From Limnoperna fortunei (lineage: Eukaryota; Mollusca; Bivalvia; Mytilida; Modiolidae), in the NCBI GenBank assembly GCA_944474755.1, contig OX104112.1, forward strand, positions 50,542,774-50,606,773: DNA of 64,000 bases. The letters are read 5' to 3'. Shown one piece after another: positions 1 through 12,928 of the stretch (position 1 is its first letter; every line of letters begins with the position of its first letter). Below the pieces are notes generated by a model that ran no database searches, had not been told where the DNA came from, and saw only the letters and a list, made by a program, of their open reading frames with translations. Made by a program: the position numbers and the translations under genes.

Positions 1-29
1 GCTATGAGGATTTCCAGCCATAAAAAACT

Positions 30-108
30 TATTACATTTTCATCTGGCTGATAAATCCTGATAGCGACCTGTATCAAAGTCATTAGTTGTATAATTTCGT
101 ATAATTTA
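30..108. repeat. Dispersed repeat, copy 1
   Basis: A stretch containing CATCTGGCTGATAAATCCTG matches a second stretch at about 34348-34420 in the same orientation with scattered substitutions. I cannot assign it to an element family. No gene is visible in bases 1-473. Confidence 0.6.
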
Positions 109-472
109 TCCAACGATTTTTTGTATGATATTTACATATGTACATGGTCCATAATATTGTAATTTCTAGTTATTTTAAACGACTTTAAACATCGGAACGT
201 ACATCAGCCATCTTGTAAACACATTACGCATTGTTATTGTGAATTACCTCTGAATGTGCTGAAATTAATTTCTGCGAAAATAATCACATATTTTGGTGAT
301 AAACGGTAACCGACTGTATATTATATAAGATCAACGCATTGAAGCAACTTGAAAAGAACGAGACAGTGTAAAATGAAAAAATATTTTATCTGTACATTAG
401 ACTGGAATAGTTTTATGCTTCCAGCATAACAAGGTAACATTAGACAGATGAAAAAAAAAGTTCCTTCGACTA

Positions 473-473
<1 letters not shown>

Positions 474-527
<54 letters not shown>

Positions 528-596
528 GTGAGTGTGTGTGTGTGTGTGTGTGAGTGTGTGAGGGTGCGTGTGTGTGTGTGTGTCTGTGAGGGTTTG
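474..596. repeat. (TG)n microsatellite
   Basis: Almost pure TG repeat with occasional TGAG interruptions. Apparent histidine/threonine-rich reading frames on the minus strand are products of this repeat and are not genes. Confidence 0.97.
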
Positions 597-599
597 TGT

Positions 600-3060
600 A
601 TGCTTATGTAACGATGAATGAGTATTCTAGGCATACAGATGAATCGCTTTTTCGTGAAATGTTTTGCTTTAACTCCCAAGTCACATACAAAATATATCAC
701 TCCAACCGGGCACACTATTGTGGCACAGAGATGCTGGTCCGTGTACCTGTTTTATATAGCTTTTTGTATTATAAAATACTCACAAGTTGTTTATCCAAAC
801 TTATAAAACAGAAATGATTGCATTTAATATTTGAAACATCTGCTACTATTGATATTTTTCGTGCATAACGACTGTAGTTGGCCAGGAATGTTTTAGGTGT
901 GCACATGACAAACATTCCTGAACGCACCTACTGAGGTATAAAATGTGCATTATGTCAGAAAGATATGTGCAAAATAACGATTTGGATATTTGTCACAATA
1001 CATATTCAAGTACATATTTGTTGGAGCAGTGCCAAAATAGGATTGCACTATTAACTTGTTTATTTTTCCAGTGTCAATACCTCAAGCAGGGTACACTAAA
1101 GGACCCCATTGGAAATAAGCTGTAAAGCTTTAATGGGCTTATCCCAGGTTCAGACACAACCTACTTTTTTACTTTTTTATGGCTACCAATTAAATTTTAA
1201 CAAACTAGCCTAGATGCATTCATGGCAAATTTTATTGCAAATAAGATGTCATATATAAGATTATGTTTCATATTGTATGACTGTAATTTAATAATGTATG
1301 TTTGCATTGTGTAAAACTGTGGATATATGTATGAATCTGACTAAAACGATCTATCAGTTTTGTTAAATCGAACGGTATAGTATAACAAATATTGCACTAT
1401 ATATATAGAAAAGAGTTTTGTTTTCAGTTTAATGTATGGTGTGGTGAAGAAAAACCGAATATTGAAAGGAAAGAAACATGCAACAAGATCTGCTAACCCT
1501 TTTTTCACTGCGATTAATTTAATACCATAATGTGTGTTATGCCCACAACATATCATCCGCTCGGCTAAAACGTTATTGGATAATGAAGCCATTGCTGACT
1601 GATCTGTGAGTTCCGAATGGCGTAAAATAATGAAGTAACTGTAGTTTTGTAGTGAATTATCAACAATTAAAAGGGGGCTTTCATTTTATACTAATGATCA
1701 TAGTGGCTGTATCGTTTCCAGTTCCACTTTCCTATAGCTTCCCATAATGTAGTTTGCACAAAAGAGAAGGGACATTGTAGAGTTTTGGAAGACAAACTGT
1801 TTATCCCTGCCCAACTCCTCATATACCATATACAGTCTGTATACGTTTCTAATAGTAGTCAATATATCTCCTGTGCGTTTAGCGAAATTATTTTTCTGTC
1901 TGTTGAGTTTGTTAACTTGCTCTCGTCCTGAATGTGGCTATTTCATTCCCGAAAGGCGTTAAGCTACAATTCCATCAATCTTGTATTTTTACAAATTAAT
2001 ACAATCATTAATAAAATCTACAAAGGCACATCCGTCAAACCCATGATGTCTTGAAGCTTTAACATCTAAGATGTTTTTGGGAATTCTAATCTACAATATT
2101 GTATTTGACTTTTTTGAAAATCCAGGAAAACAATAAAAGGTCTATGTAATTACGAACATTATACATTCTATAAAGCTACGATGATTGGGATGTAGTGAAT
2201 CATTGAGTTCAAGATTAACTTCGCGTTAAACTTCAAATTCAACTTCAAGCAACACATAATTTAGAAACAAGTTTACTTGGGGTGTTTGTGTTTGATTAAA
2301 AACTTGTCTTAAAAATAAATATATATATTCGGTTTAACGTGGAAAATTTGTACAAATGTTTTATTTTCTCAAAATTTTGTTTTAATTTGGCTCATTTTAA
2401 GCAGAAAACTGGATAGGATTATGTTTTCTTGTAGGTCCCCGAAATATTTTTATTTCAAAGGAAAGGGTTTACAAATATTGAGGTGCGTACATTGTATTTT
2501 TAGGGGAATGAATTTTGTTACCAGAGATTCTTTGGCTACGTTAAAAAAATATGTGGGTTATTTCCCACCTCAAGACAAGCCTACTTAAGAAATAAATTTA
2601 TGAATTACCCTATCGCCATGGGCTTTCATGGTTGTCACATTCGTAACCGTAAATGTAAAAGAATCCACGAACTAAATAAAAAAACTTTCTGCGTAGCCTA
2701 TCAGAAATCTGGTTTCATGCCATGTGTTTAAATGACCTACTTAGTTTATTACAATACGTTTTACATCTTTTTAAATTGTTTAATACATTATTGATTATTA
2801 TTACATTAACTGTTGCTACACAGCTATCTGCAGCCTGACTATGCCCTCCATTTGCCTGTCTAATGTCTAATACTCTTGTGATATCATCTGCTTTGGGTTT
2901 TGACGCGATTAACATTGAAATGTTCATTGTAATAAAGCTGTAGTAAATGGCTTAAACAAATTAAAAACGGTTTTAAAAAAAGTATTAAAAAACAGCTAAA
3001 AATCAAATATAATCTATTTCACGTAATAAACGATTATTACATGTTACACAGAGAGAACAT
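600..3060. other. Gene-free AT-rich stretch
   Basis: No reading frame with recognisable protein character on either strand. Around 1915-1985 there is a decayed copy of the mollusc SINE-like tail seen better at 7705-7790. The rest is unique-looking AT-rich sequence. Confidence 0.6.
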
Positions 3061-3064
3061 TATA

Positions 3065-4626
3065 CAGTTATTTCATATGTGATTTGGGAACAGTCAAACT
3101 GTTGGTCCGAGGTGGAGGGGATAGTGTTTTGAACTGTTGCCCGAGGCCGTAGACCAAGGGCAACAGTTCAAAACACTATTCTCGACACCGATGGACAACT
3201 GTTTGACTGTTCCGAAATCACATATGAAATAACTGTTTTATTACCTGGTCAATGACTGTTTTAACAGTACTTGCAGAAGAAAAAAAGGAAAAAGAACATT
3301 TTGCTAATTGAACTGACAAATTGTACTTTGTTTAAATACTTCAACACATTTAATTTATGGAGAAATAGTCCTGGGGTTCTTTCCAAACAACGAGAATAAA
3401 GTCATTTTGTTTCTTTACTGTTCCTCGTGAAATTAGCGGGAAAAAAATGACGTCAGAGTACGCGAGTGGAAACAGTTTAAACTGTAACCTGGTATCCTGG
3501 TGCAATATTTTTCATTGACGCAAGCTTCACTTCAAATATAACACCAGGTCAGGACCTCCGATATAAGCATTTTCATTGGTTAATTATATGACGCCATTTA
3601 ATATCACATGCACATGCCAATCTTTTTTAAAATCCGGGAATACCTTTTCTTTATAAATTTTAAATATAAATTATATTTTACCTATACGTTTAAATTATGA
3701 AATCATAATGTAAACTCAGCTGAGAAATGTAAACATTGAACGTCACAAAGAGAATGACGTCATAATACGTTCGTTCTACTTGAATTTATCTATAATACTA
3801 ATGGTCAGTCTAGAGAATACTCGAACGTCAAATTTCAACGCTGTCACCGTTGAAATCCAATGCTCCTGACCTAACGTTATATCTGAAGGCCGCTTAGGCT
3901 CATGAGGATATCATCGTCAGGGTACCAGAATATTTAAACTGTTGACCGGTCAACAGTTCGCGAACGTGGACGTTTTTAGAATTTCAGAAAATAGTAAAAA
4001 ATACCAAATAACATTTATATAAGGTATCTGACGTCATATAGGATTTCCCTTGAAGTGAGCGGCGACACGGCTCATTGGCTGTCGAGATTTACCGGACTCT
4101 AACGAATGCAAAAAGCGTCTATTCGATCTTGATCTTAAACCAGGCGTAAACATGTCAACAACTGAAAATACACGATTTTCTTACGTTTCTGATCAAGACC
4201 TTCAAAATAACTTGTTTAGAAAGAATCCAACGACTATTTCTCCATAATTAAAATGTGTTGAAGGATTTAAACAAATTACAGTGAGGAATTTGAAAATAGC
4301 AAAATGACTGCTTCTTTCATTTTTTTGACGAAATAACAGAGAAAAACAATACGAAAACATACAGACATATAAAATGTTGGCGGTGTGACATAGTTAAAAG
4401 ATTGTTAAATTGAGAAAGTTTAATTATTAACATATTTACAAAACTATTTTCTTGTTCCTTTTTTTCTGCACGTACTGTTAAAACAGTAATTGATCAGGTA
4501 ATAAAACAGTTATTTCATATGTAATTTGGGAACAGCCAAACAGTTGTCCCTCGGTGTCAGGGACTATCCCCTCCACCTCGGGCCAACAGTTTGACTGTCA
4601 GTCCCAAATCACATATGAAATAACTG
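3065..4626. mobile_element. Long foldback (inverted-repeat) element, about 1.56 kb
   Basis: The two ends are inverted copies beginning CAGTTATTTCATATG and flanked on both sides by TATA, so the target duplication may be TA or TATA. Inside the first about 60-bp arms is a second inverted layer (3126-3370 against 4229-4560) containing GTTTTAACAGTAC and AATAGT motifs, so most of the element can fold back on itself. The core (about 3371-4228) also shows weak mirrored similarity. No transposase reading frame is present, so it would be non-autonomous. Superfamily not determined. Confidence 0.8.
3110..3176. repeat. Local hairpin inside left arm of foldback element
   Basis: ATAGTGTTTTGAACTGTTGC pairs with GCAACAGTTCAAAACACTAT across a short centre that reads CCGAGG...CCAAGG. 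The same left/right palindromic style recurs in hairpins at about 8069, 34616 and 59340. Confidence 0.75.
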
Positions 4627-4634
4627 TATAATAG

Positions 4635-6950
4635 TATTAACCCATGCGTACGATATCTTCGCAGTTCCAAGGACTTCTTTAAAAAGCCACATGCATGAAT
4701 CAAACATTCCTCAATATGTCAGATATTTTCATTTTACATTTTCATCCCTGCTTACATTAATACAGTTATTGTAAGTTATAGATTAAACAGAGTGTATCGA
4801 ATTTGTTTATGAATTTCGCGCGTTTCAAAAGGAAGTGTTACTCATCTTTAACGGATATTTTGATACATATGTATACATTTATAATATTAATAATAATCAC
4901 AACAACAACAACAATAATAATGAAACTATAATAATGAATTTAACAGTTCTATATATCTTAATCTTAACAATGTTATATCGTGTATCATGTTTAGAAATTT
5001 AAGGTATTCCTTTCATATTAATTGCATTTAGACTGGTTTGGTAAGAAATATTGTTTTAATTTGATAGTTTTTTACATGAACACTCAAGAAAAATAAATTG
5101 CATTCAAAACTGCATATTTTAAAACTAAATTGCATTAATGGTACCACAAAAATAGTTTAAGGAGTTGAATTTATAATTTATTATTTTAGTTTTTTAATAA
5201 GGTTTAACGCAACTTTCAGCAAACTTTCGACTATATAATGGAATTCTGAACATTACCAAATTTTAAAATTGTTTACGTCCTGCATAAAGCAGAAATATTG
5301 CTTTCTGGACGTTAAACATCAATCAATCCAAAATCAGTCAATTATAATGGAATTCAGTTTTTATTTAGGGGAGGTTGTGGCAGCCTGTCGTGAGTAGTCC
5401 GTACCTGCTCTAAGTCTTGTTCTTTAGCAAATAAAGGTCATAAGATAAAGCCTTAGTTCTATTCATAACTGTTTATTCATATCAATTTTAGCTCAGCTTA
5501 TAAGGACACGATGAAAGCGGAATGTAATACTACATAAACCTGACAATTACAAATTATTCTCGTGAACATCGCTATATTTTCTTTAGATTGATAAAGTATA
5601 AAAACAAACTGACAGATAGCCCACTATTTGCAACATTTTTAGAAAGAAAACATATTGCTAAATGTCATATGTATATAATTAGTTTTGACCATTATGTAAT
5701 ACGTGAACGGCAATGTGCGGGTACAGGAAAAAAACAGGAAAGAGACACAACTCCTAATAAACATCGAACATTAAACATATATTCAGTTGTCTACCATTAG
5801 CAGATTAGGCTTTCCATATGTTTTTTAAAAATAATTTCTACTGTTAATCTCATTTAACAATAAAGGTTAACGGACAAATGAAGATGTTTAGCATTGATTA
5901 GCAATTGACGTTGGAAATACCACATTTAACAAAGTATACGTATTTCTTATTTAAACAAGCACAGAAGCCATAATAATCACGTGAAAATAATTCACCATTT
6001 GCTTATATAATTATTTTTTGGACAAAGCGGCATAACTTCATGATATATATTTTTAAAAAATAAAGCAAGTTTTTTTTCCTTTTTTCCTTTTCTGTTCTTT
6101 CTTTGTTTTTTCACATACACAAGCAAAAGTTAAAATTGTTTAATTACAAATATTTACATTGAAACATAGAAAAGCACGTTCATTGCTAGAGTCTCATTTT
6201 TTAATTAAAAAGAAGGTTATATATTTTGAAAAGATCCGTATACTCATTTACATATTTACCTTTATTGACATCCAGCTGTCCAACAAACAAACTGTTTAAT
6301 ACGAACAAATTTACGTATAATACATGGACAGAAACAGAACACAATGTCATATGGACTATTTTAAATTAGATGTGCTCTATTTAAATTATCTGTTAATTTT
6401 TATTATAGATTTTTTGTTGCGTAATGAAAATGTGCATGTTCTAATTACTTGCTTATACATCACTTCTAATTAAAACTATTTGGTTTTCTTTCGTTTCAAT
6501 AACAATGTACAGTGCATATACTAAGTTTCAAATTCAGTTGGAACATTAAAATCGTATTCACGTGATCTCTAGAGACGACTTAATACATTTAATAGCCATT
6601 AAAAAAGATTTATATCGTGGGAAAAGAAAGCAAAAGATAGTACCACATTAAAATTTAAAAAAACGTGACAAAATATAACACTAATAATAATCAGCAAACA
6701 CAGAGAACTTAAATTTAATAAGAAGCGACGTAGGGTGAATTTATGTGGGGAAGCAGCTCCTGTCCCATATATGGTACACTGCCAGTCACTCAAAAACAAG
6801 TTGTCAAAGGGAGTTGCTTTAACCATACTTTACACCCTTATCTATGGTTTTATATTTTCACTTGAAAGCATATTAATTCAATATACTTTTACTAATTTGA
6901 AGCGTAGTTGGTCGAGTTCGCAAAGTTTGTGTCCAACTTCAGGCAAAGGT
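4635..6950. other. No gene; decayed SINE pieces
   Basis: Short AAC/AAT tracts lie near 4890-4925. At 5190-5420 there are decayed mollusc SINE segments (TTTAACGCAACTTTCAGCAA, TAATGGAATTCAGTTTTTAT and GGACGTTAAACATCAATCAA). Nothing protein-like is seen. The frames around 5588-5800 and 6599-6998 have no supporting features. Confidence 0.5.
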
Positions 6951-6957
6951 TGCATGT

Positions 6958-7440
6958 CTCCAAACGTATTGATTGATTCAGCTATATTCAGGCGATGAAC
7001 ATGAAGTGGATGATAGAGTGAACATGAAATGATGATGAATGAAAATGGGATTGGGCACAAGGAAAAATAGGGGTAACGGATTTTAGATTGCCACTGGCAA
7101 ATAGGAGGATGGATAGGGTCGGGCAATTCAGCCTCTTGTAGCGGGATCGAAATCCCTACTCATAGCGAATACTACAGCAGCGTTCTTGAGCGTGGCATTT
7201 TTACCAACACGGTGCACTAATATGGTTTGCGGTCAGGTTTTCCGTATTAAGGCCCGACAACCCCAGCTTGTAAGGGGTACCCCATTCAACCGCATGGGGC
7301 ACACATCCCAATCGGTCTTTAGGCAAACCGACCTGACACGCCGGTCAGGGTACTTGGCCCTGTTTAGTCGCCTTTTACGACAAGCTAGCGCGACTGCGGT
7401 CTATTCATTTGGCCACGCGGATCCCGCACGGGGCCCAAAC
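6958..7440 (-). mobile_element. Mollusc SINE-like element, minus orientation
   Basis: Read on the minus strand the element starts with a GC-rich head containing CTTGTCGTAAAAGGCGACTA, passes through a body with CCGCAAACCATATTAGTGCA, and ends in GAATATAGCTGAATCAATCA, the tail style of mollusc SINEs. A second, more decayed copy of the same body is at about 14560-15040. The GC content is well above the surroundings, and a 100-codon open frame on the plus strand here is fortuitous. The family name is not assigned. Confidence 0.6.
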
Positions 7441-7704
7441 GTATTGACAAAAATTGCAAATTCCCTTTCAAAGGTCATAAATTCTTAAAGTGGACGCCAT
7501 GACATAGCTGAATATTTATTTATACATGTATTCTGAACTTAATTACTAAAAATGTTACAGAGCTACAATAGGTCAGGTAAAGATTAGTATACGAAGACAA
7601 AAAACAAATATTCAACAAATACCAAGATTGAAATTTACCGTAATATAATAAATTAAGGGTGTACTATTTTAATGAAAAAATATCTCACCCCCATTTTCCG
7701 TTGA

Positions 7705-7790
7705 TTAATTGTTTAACTTGTTCTCGTCCGGAATAGATGCTGAAATACTGCTCGCTGGACGTAAAGTAAACATCCAATCAAAAACACCTA
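7705..7790 (+). mobile_element. SINE tail fragment
   Basis: Contains CTGAAATACTGCTCGCTGGA followed by a CGTAAAG...AATCAAAAAC tail. The same motif set is found at 5270-5335 and in reverse at 14575-14640, typical of a short interspersed element that ends in a simple AATCA-like repeat. Confidence 0.55.
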
Positions 7791-7988
7791 ACTGTTGTGT
7801 ACTTGGCAATAAAGCAATGTCAATCGATTTTACTGTTGTATCCTTTCATATTTGGTCGATGTGTAAGTGTGTACAGTAATATAAATATTTGCGGTATCAA
7901 CAATCAAATAAGTGTTATTAATTTTGGGTCATCGGTATCTCTAGCTATTTGCAGGTATCCTATTCATTCTGTTCAATACAAATGTTTA

Positions 7989-8150
7989 AGAAATAATTCA
8001 CGGAGGCTGTGGTTTATCATTGTTTTACCACGGGGTGACCATTTATGTCGTATTATTTTATCCCGAGCGATAGCGAGGGATGAAATAACGACATAAATGG
8101 TCATCCCGTGGTAAAACAATGATAAATCACAGCCTCCGTGAATTATTTCT
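7989..8150. repeat. 162-bp near-perfect palindrome
   Basis: Arms of about 70 bp beginning AGAAATAATTCACGGAGGCT are inverted copies. The centre reads TCCCGAGCGATAGCGAGGGA. A decayed copy of part of one arm (GATAAATCATTATTTTACCA) is at about 8390-8410, so a larger inverted-repeat element may extend rightward. The two opposing open frames here come from the palindrome. Confidence 0.85.
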
Positions 8151-8529
8151 ATTCTAATAAGACAATTAGAGTACATTTATAATATTTTCGTACCTATAGA
8201 AAACATCATTTCCGACATAAACTGGCTGTTCCGTCAATGTAACACACAATATATTGCAACGGATAATTATAGCGCGTGTCGCTATTTATAAAATTTATAA
8301 GTCATATGCAATAGCTTTCCGGTGGGAGTCACAGTTTTGAAATTGGAACAGCCATTTAAAACACGCCCTTTTCAGCGCGTGTTGCTCATAGATAAATCAT
8401 TATTTTACCACAGTTGTGGTCTCAAAGCCTTCAAAGCACGTCATATTAGAATTATCGATAATTGTCATAACCAGGTACGATATATCTGCAGTCTATATTT
8501 AGTACTACAGAGCTCTATATATTTTCATT

Positions 8530-8692
8530 AGGTCCGACAATTGGCAAGGATTGCAGTTTTCCTGCCGAGTGTCGGGGGTCTTCACCGGTACTCCTGCTTC
8601 CGTCTCCAATTAAAACTAGACGTCATGAAAAAAACTGAAAACTTGCTGAAAGTGGCGTTCAACACCATTCAAACAAACAAACAAAAACAAAC
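8530..8692 (+). mobile_element. tRNA-derived-type SINE body and tail, plus orientation
   Basis: Contains ATTGGCAAGGATTGCAGTTT, TACTCCTGCTTCCGTCTCCA, AGTGGCGTTCAACACCATTC and then a CAAACAAACAAA tail. The same family in opposite orientation lies at 40640-40785 and 16855-17035. The tRNA-like head is missing at the left, so the copy is 5'-truncated. Confidence 0.7.
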
Positions 8693-8879
8693 ATAACCAG
8701 GTACGATATACATTCCGTCTATAGTACTACAGAGCTCTATATTTGGTCCAGCTTGTATGACGTCACATTATCTACGTGTACTAATGTTTCAATAAAGTTT
8801 AATGTGTTGCCTGGCGCCACCAAATTACTTGTTATCATGAGTAAAGAGTGCGAGATTTCTTTTCTACATGTGAGATAGT

Positions 8880-9870
8880 ACAGGCGAGTTAATTATAGCA
8901 CCTCTGGCAATCGGGTTAAATTTCCAATCAGCTTGAAAAACTCAAAATAATAAAAGAACTATCCAGGGTATATTCCTACATAATTTAGATTTAACGTGTG
9001 AAACAGTTTCGGCAAAGAAGCTGTTTGTATGTTTTCCCATAGGGTCCTATCCTAAACTATCCTGCAATGGCGGCGGCTTCGTGGGTTTAGGACAAAAATC
9101 TAAAGCTTTGTAGAGTACATTTCCGAAATATATTACAAATTAATCTGCTGAGAGGTTTGTGAGAAGATTTTGAAAATAGTCAATCAGAACGCATTAATGG
9201 CCCTGTGGCCCTGGAGGCTATCTTGTTAAAGCTATGTTTAATTTTTTATTGGCTCAAAAAACTCAAAATAATACGATAAATATCCAAGCTTCATTTCTGC
9301 ATAATTTGGTTTCATTGTGTGGAATAGTTTCGGCGATAAACTTGTTTGCATGTTGTCCCGTAGGGTTCTATTTTAAATTAAGTCCGGTGATGGCGGCCAT
9401 CTTGTATTTTGGATCGGCACAAAAAACTCAAACTGTGTAAGGGACAATCTAAGGTATATTTCTTCAATAATACAAATCAATCTGCCAATCTGGTGAGAAG
9501 AAAATTTTGAAATTCAGCCAATCAGACCGCACGCATTAATGACCCTTTAAGCCATGTTTTATTTCTTATTGGCCCGAAAAATTCAAAATAGTAAGATAAC
9601 AATCCAAGCTTCATTTCTGCATAATTTGATTTCATTGACACAGTTCCAGAGGAGAAGCTGTTTGTCATTTGTATGTTTTTTTCCATAGGGTCCTAGGTTA
9701 AATTAAGTCCTTCCATAGTGTCCATTTTGGATTTGGATCGGCACAAAAACAAAATCCACCTTTGTAAAGGACCATCTAAGGTAAATTTCTGCAAAATTAC
9801 AATTAATCTGCCATGAGGTCTGTCAGAAGATTTTTGAAATTCAGCAAATCAGAACACATGAATGGCATTT
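8880..9870. repeat. Degenerate tandem array, unit about 300-340 bp
   Basis: Three diverged units share CTGCATAATTTGGTTTCATT, CCATAGGGTCCTA, GGCGGCCATCTTG and AATCAGAACGCA blocks. The same kind of unit (cccatagggtcc ... ggtggccatttt) forms the array at 19738-20420, so both are probably interiors of one non-autonomous element family. Terminal structures are not visible here. Confidence 0.7.
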
Positions 9871-10379
9871 TTTCTTTATTTTCTTTGGTTTATTATTTAT
9901 CTCATAAAATAATGTGTCTGTATAAGAAAACTGTACAATAAATGTAAAAAATGGAAATCTATCACAGGTAAATCTTCACAATCAAACATATCTTAGCTCT
10001 TTTTTTATCTCGGCAGAGCTACACTTGTAATTGAGCCAAAACACTCTTGGGATTTACATATATGTACCACTATTAAACTACTGTTTTGGTTTAATATTAT
10101 TTCCTTAATTCACCTTGCAGCTGATATTTCAATGCATAATTTATTAATTTTAGAACTTTTTCATAATCATGACACTGTTGAAAAAAATTGATATTACAGT
10201 GTGTATAATTTTGGAATTATACTGGTAAAAATGTTATTCCTGATGGAGCAATTTAATACACCTTAAATGATTAGGAATGCCATTTATCGCCAAATTGATT
10301 CAAAATTAAGAGTTATGGGACCTTTTTGTACCTCCAACAAGATAAAAATAGAGCAACATTATTGACACTAAAAAATATG
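9871..10379. other. Gene-free AT-rich gap
   Basis: No coding or repeat structure recognised apart from the edges of the neighbouring arrays. Confidence 0.5.
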
Positions 10380-11035
10380 TACAATTCTATAATACATGTT
10401 CACCGTAGCAGACATTGCCATCACATGGCCACAAAGCTTCTACATGCCATCACATGGCCACAAAGCTTCCACATGCCATCACATGGCCACAAAGCTTCTA
10501 AATAATTTTATGTCCCTATATTGTGCTAAAAAAATTCCAATGATTTCAGATGCACTATAAGCATATATATATAAATTTGTCAGAAAAATTACACTTGTAT
10601 ACAGTAAAACATAACCAGAATCTTTGTTCTGTATTTAAACTAGTGCTTTCATGTTGTAAAACAATTTTCAGGTATCAAAAGGATACTTTAAATCTATATA
10701 AAAATGGAAACATTATACAGTGTTATAATAACAAATGAAAAGTCAGCTTCGCCTTAGCTGAACTTGCAAGTACATTATATTGATAACATAAGTACAATTC
10801 TATAATACATGTTCACCTTAGCCCATTGCCATCACATGGCCACAAAGCTTCTAAATGATTTTAAGTCCCTATTCTGTGATTTAAAAAATATCCAATGCAT
10901 TTTAGATGACTCATGCACTATAAACATATATATGTACTATAAATCTATATAAAAAATGGAAACATATGTGTGAAAAATGTTTATAATAACAAATGAATAA
11001 TGAAAATTCAGCTTAGCTGAAATTGCTATTACATG
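10380..11035. repeat. Tandem duplication with internal 32-bp triplication
   Basis: The segment beginning ACAATTCTATAATACATGTT occurs at 10380 and again at about 10795. Each copy runs through GCCATCACATGGCCACAAAG to a GTCAGCTTCGCCTTAGCTGA-like end. In the first copy the CATCACATGGCCACAAAGCT unit is present three times in succession (about 10410-10500), in the second only once. Confidence 0.8.
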
Positions 11036-11439
11036 GTCACAACAGATTTTAAATAATTAATAAATAACAAAGAAAAATAATTAACAAGTTATTTTTATGG
11101 GTCATATACATATAATTAATATACACAATGCACAACCCACCACTCACATTTCCCAACTTAGCCTTCAATTTGAAGTTCAAACATACCTTTTATTATGTTG
11201 TTTAACACATACAAAATAAATTATTTCACATTATTGATTAAGTACTTTGCAATGAACTTGAAAACTAAACTGAAATTTGCAAAAAGAGTTTTCATATTTA
11301 TTTTATTATTTTCTTTCAATAAGAATTTTTTTCTTTAACATGTTTAATGACTATGTTAACAACTGGTGTTTTAATGAGAGGGCAAGTTAAGGATTAGGGA
11401 CATTGCTCAGGAAAAATGAGTAAATCAAGAGCTGCGACA

Positions 11440-12473
11440 AGAGATATTAGAACTGCAACAATGAAAAGCAAAACATTAGTTGATATCACTAACTACCAAA
11501 ACAACTCTGCCCTCAATCCCATTTGGGACCATTTTTGGACAGACTCAGCAAACTCACCATTTTTCACACTTTCATTCTCAGTAATTTTAACTTCTGCCCT
11601 TTGGCATGGCATTTTTGTACTGAAAGGAATTCAAAAAAAAATTCAAAAAGGTGCAAGAAAGGGCACTACGCTTTGTTTATGAGGACTATTCAAGCTCATA
11701 TGACCAACTTTTGGAAAAAGCAAAGATGCCTTCCTTACAGATTCGTCGTCAGCGAGCTATGGCTTTGGAAACTTTCAAAATAGTAAACAAACTTTCACCT
11801 GTGTTCTTACATAATCTTGTTAATGTAAAACAGTCTAAATATAATTTCAGGTATAACAATATTTTGGACATACTTCATGTAAAATCAACTACATATGGTA
11901 AGAAAAGCTTTCGTTATGCTGCTGCTGTATTGTGGAACAGCCTTCCAGACCATTTCAGGACTGAAAACAGTTTTTCTCAATTTAAGTCTCTCATTCAGTC
12001 CTGGAATGGAACGGAGTGCCGCTGTTCCATTTGCAAGTAAATAATTTTATTTTATTGTTTTATGCTACTCACTTATATATACATATATTTGCTCTAATGG
12101 TGCATTTTAGAATTTTAACAGCATGTTGCTAATATCTACATAGTGCTTTCTTATGTGTGCTTTTAGTTTATATGTCATAAACACTTTTAACTTCTGCTAG
12201 TTTTATGTTGCCACTGCTTTTTATGTGCCTAAAATGTAAATGTATGTTTTGGTGTTTTCGTTTATATTTATTGTCTTATTGTCGAATTGTCATGTCATAT
12301 GTATATGTATGTCTTGCGCAAATTATAATTGTTCTGTATGCCTTATGTGTCTTTGTATAGTTTGTTGTGTGTTCTTTATTCGGTTTAAAGCTCTATAGAG
12401 CTTGTGTTATATTGTTATACAATGTGCCGAATGAAAATAAAGCTTTCTTATCTTGTCTTATCTTATCTTAAGC
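11440..12473 (+). mobile_element. 5'-truncated LINE, 3' portion with tail
   Basis: The coding relic (see the pseudogene entry) is followed by about 430 bp of AT-rich 3' untranslated sequence, a small stem around AAGCTCTATAGAGCTTG, an AATAAAG motif and a terminal pentamer run (cttatcttgtcttatcttatctta). A terminal short-repeat tail is usual for CR1/Jockey-group LINEs. It sits just beyond the last exon of the Ig gene in the opposite orientation. Confidence 0.75.
11523..12040 (+). pseudogene. LINE reverse transcriptase C-terminal region, frameshifted
   Basis: The frame from 11523 reads LTIFHTFILSNFNFCPLAWH, the thumb-region motif of CR1/Jockey-type LINE reverse transcriptases. After a frameshift near 11635-11650 a second frame continues QERALRFVYEDYSSSYDQLL ... 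TYGKKSFRYAAAVLWNSLPD and ends with a Cys-rich SWNGTECRCSICK tail at 12040. The catalytic motifs lie upstream and are absent. Stops occur just before 11523 in the same frame. This is a dead 3' fragment. The clade within the CR1/Jockey group is not resolved. Confidence 0.8.
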
Positions 12474-12725
12474 CCATCCCCGCTACCCTCCGAAATTCAT
12501 TATATCTTATTTGCATTGGTTAATTTGAAAACATTTAGCATACAATGATCTATCAATTCCATAACAATCCATAAAAAATTGCTGCAAAATATGTTATATA
12601 TGTGCATATCCCTATGTTCCATTTTTTGTAAGAGTGGCCTTCTTTGGTAAAAATTTAAGGATGATTTTGGCCAAGTTTGTATTTTGTAAACAAAATGCAA
12701 AGTGATTTTAGAGAAAAATATAATT

Positions 12726-12928
12726 CTATATCATTTCCATTTCTGAGAGACAATTCTCTTCCACATGTAAATCATTATGTTGTAACCTTTTTCTACTGTA
12801 TCTTCTACATTTTAATACAAAATATACTGTAAGAATTGTAGTTATTGTAGTTAATATCACAGTAACACCAAGCACAATCGACACAATCCCTGATGTTGAA
12901 GTATAGGACTGCTCATTGTCATAATCAT
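12726..12928 (-). CDS. Ig membrane protein, exon 5 (transmembrane and tail)
   Basis: Acceptor TTGTTTTATTTCAG precedes 12928. The exon completes an aspartate codon (phase 1), then encodes DYDNEQSYTSTS, the helix GIVSIVLGVTVILTTITTIL and a basic stop-transfer segment, and ends with TAG at 12728-12726. No canonical AATAAA on the minus strand was seen between the stop and the LINE at 12473. Confidence 0.85.

Noticed and set aside
470..715. 81-residue minus-strand frame rich in His/Thr
   Set aside because: It is a translation of the TG microsatellite.
7186..7488. 100-residue plus-strand frame
   Set aside because: It lies antisense within the SINE-like element at 6958-7440; no protein features.
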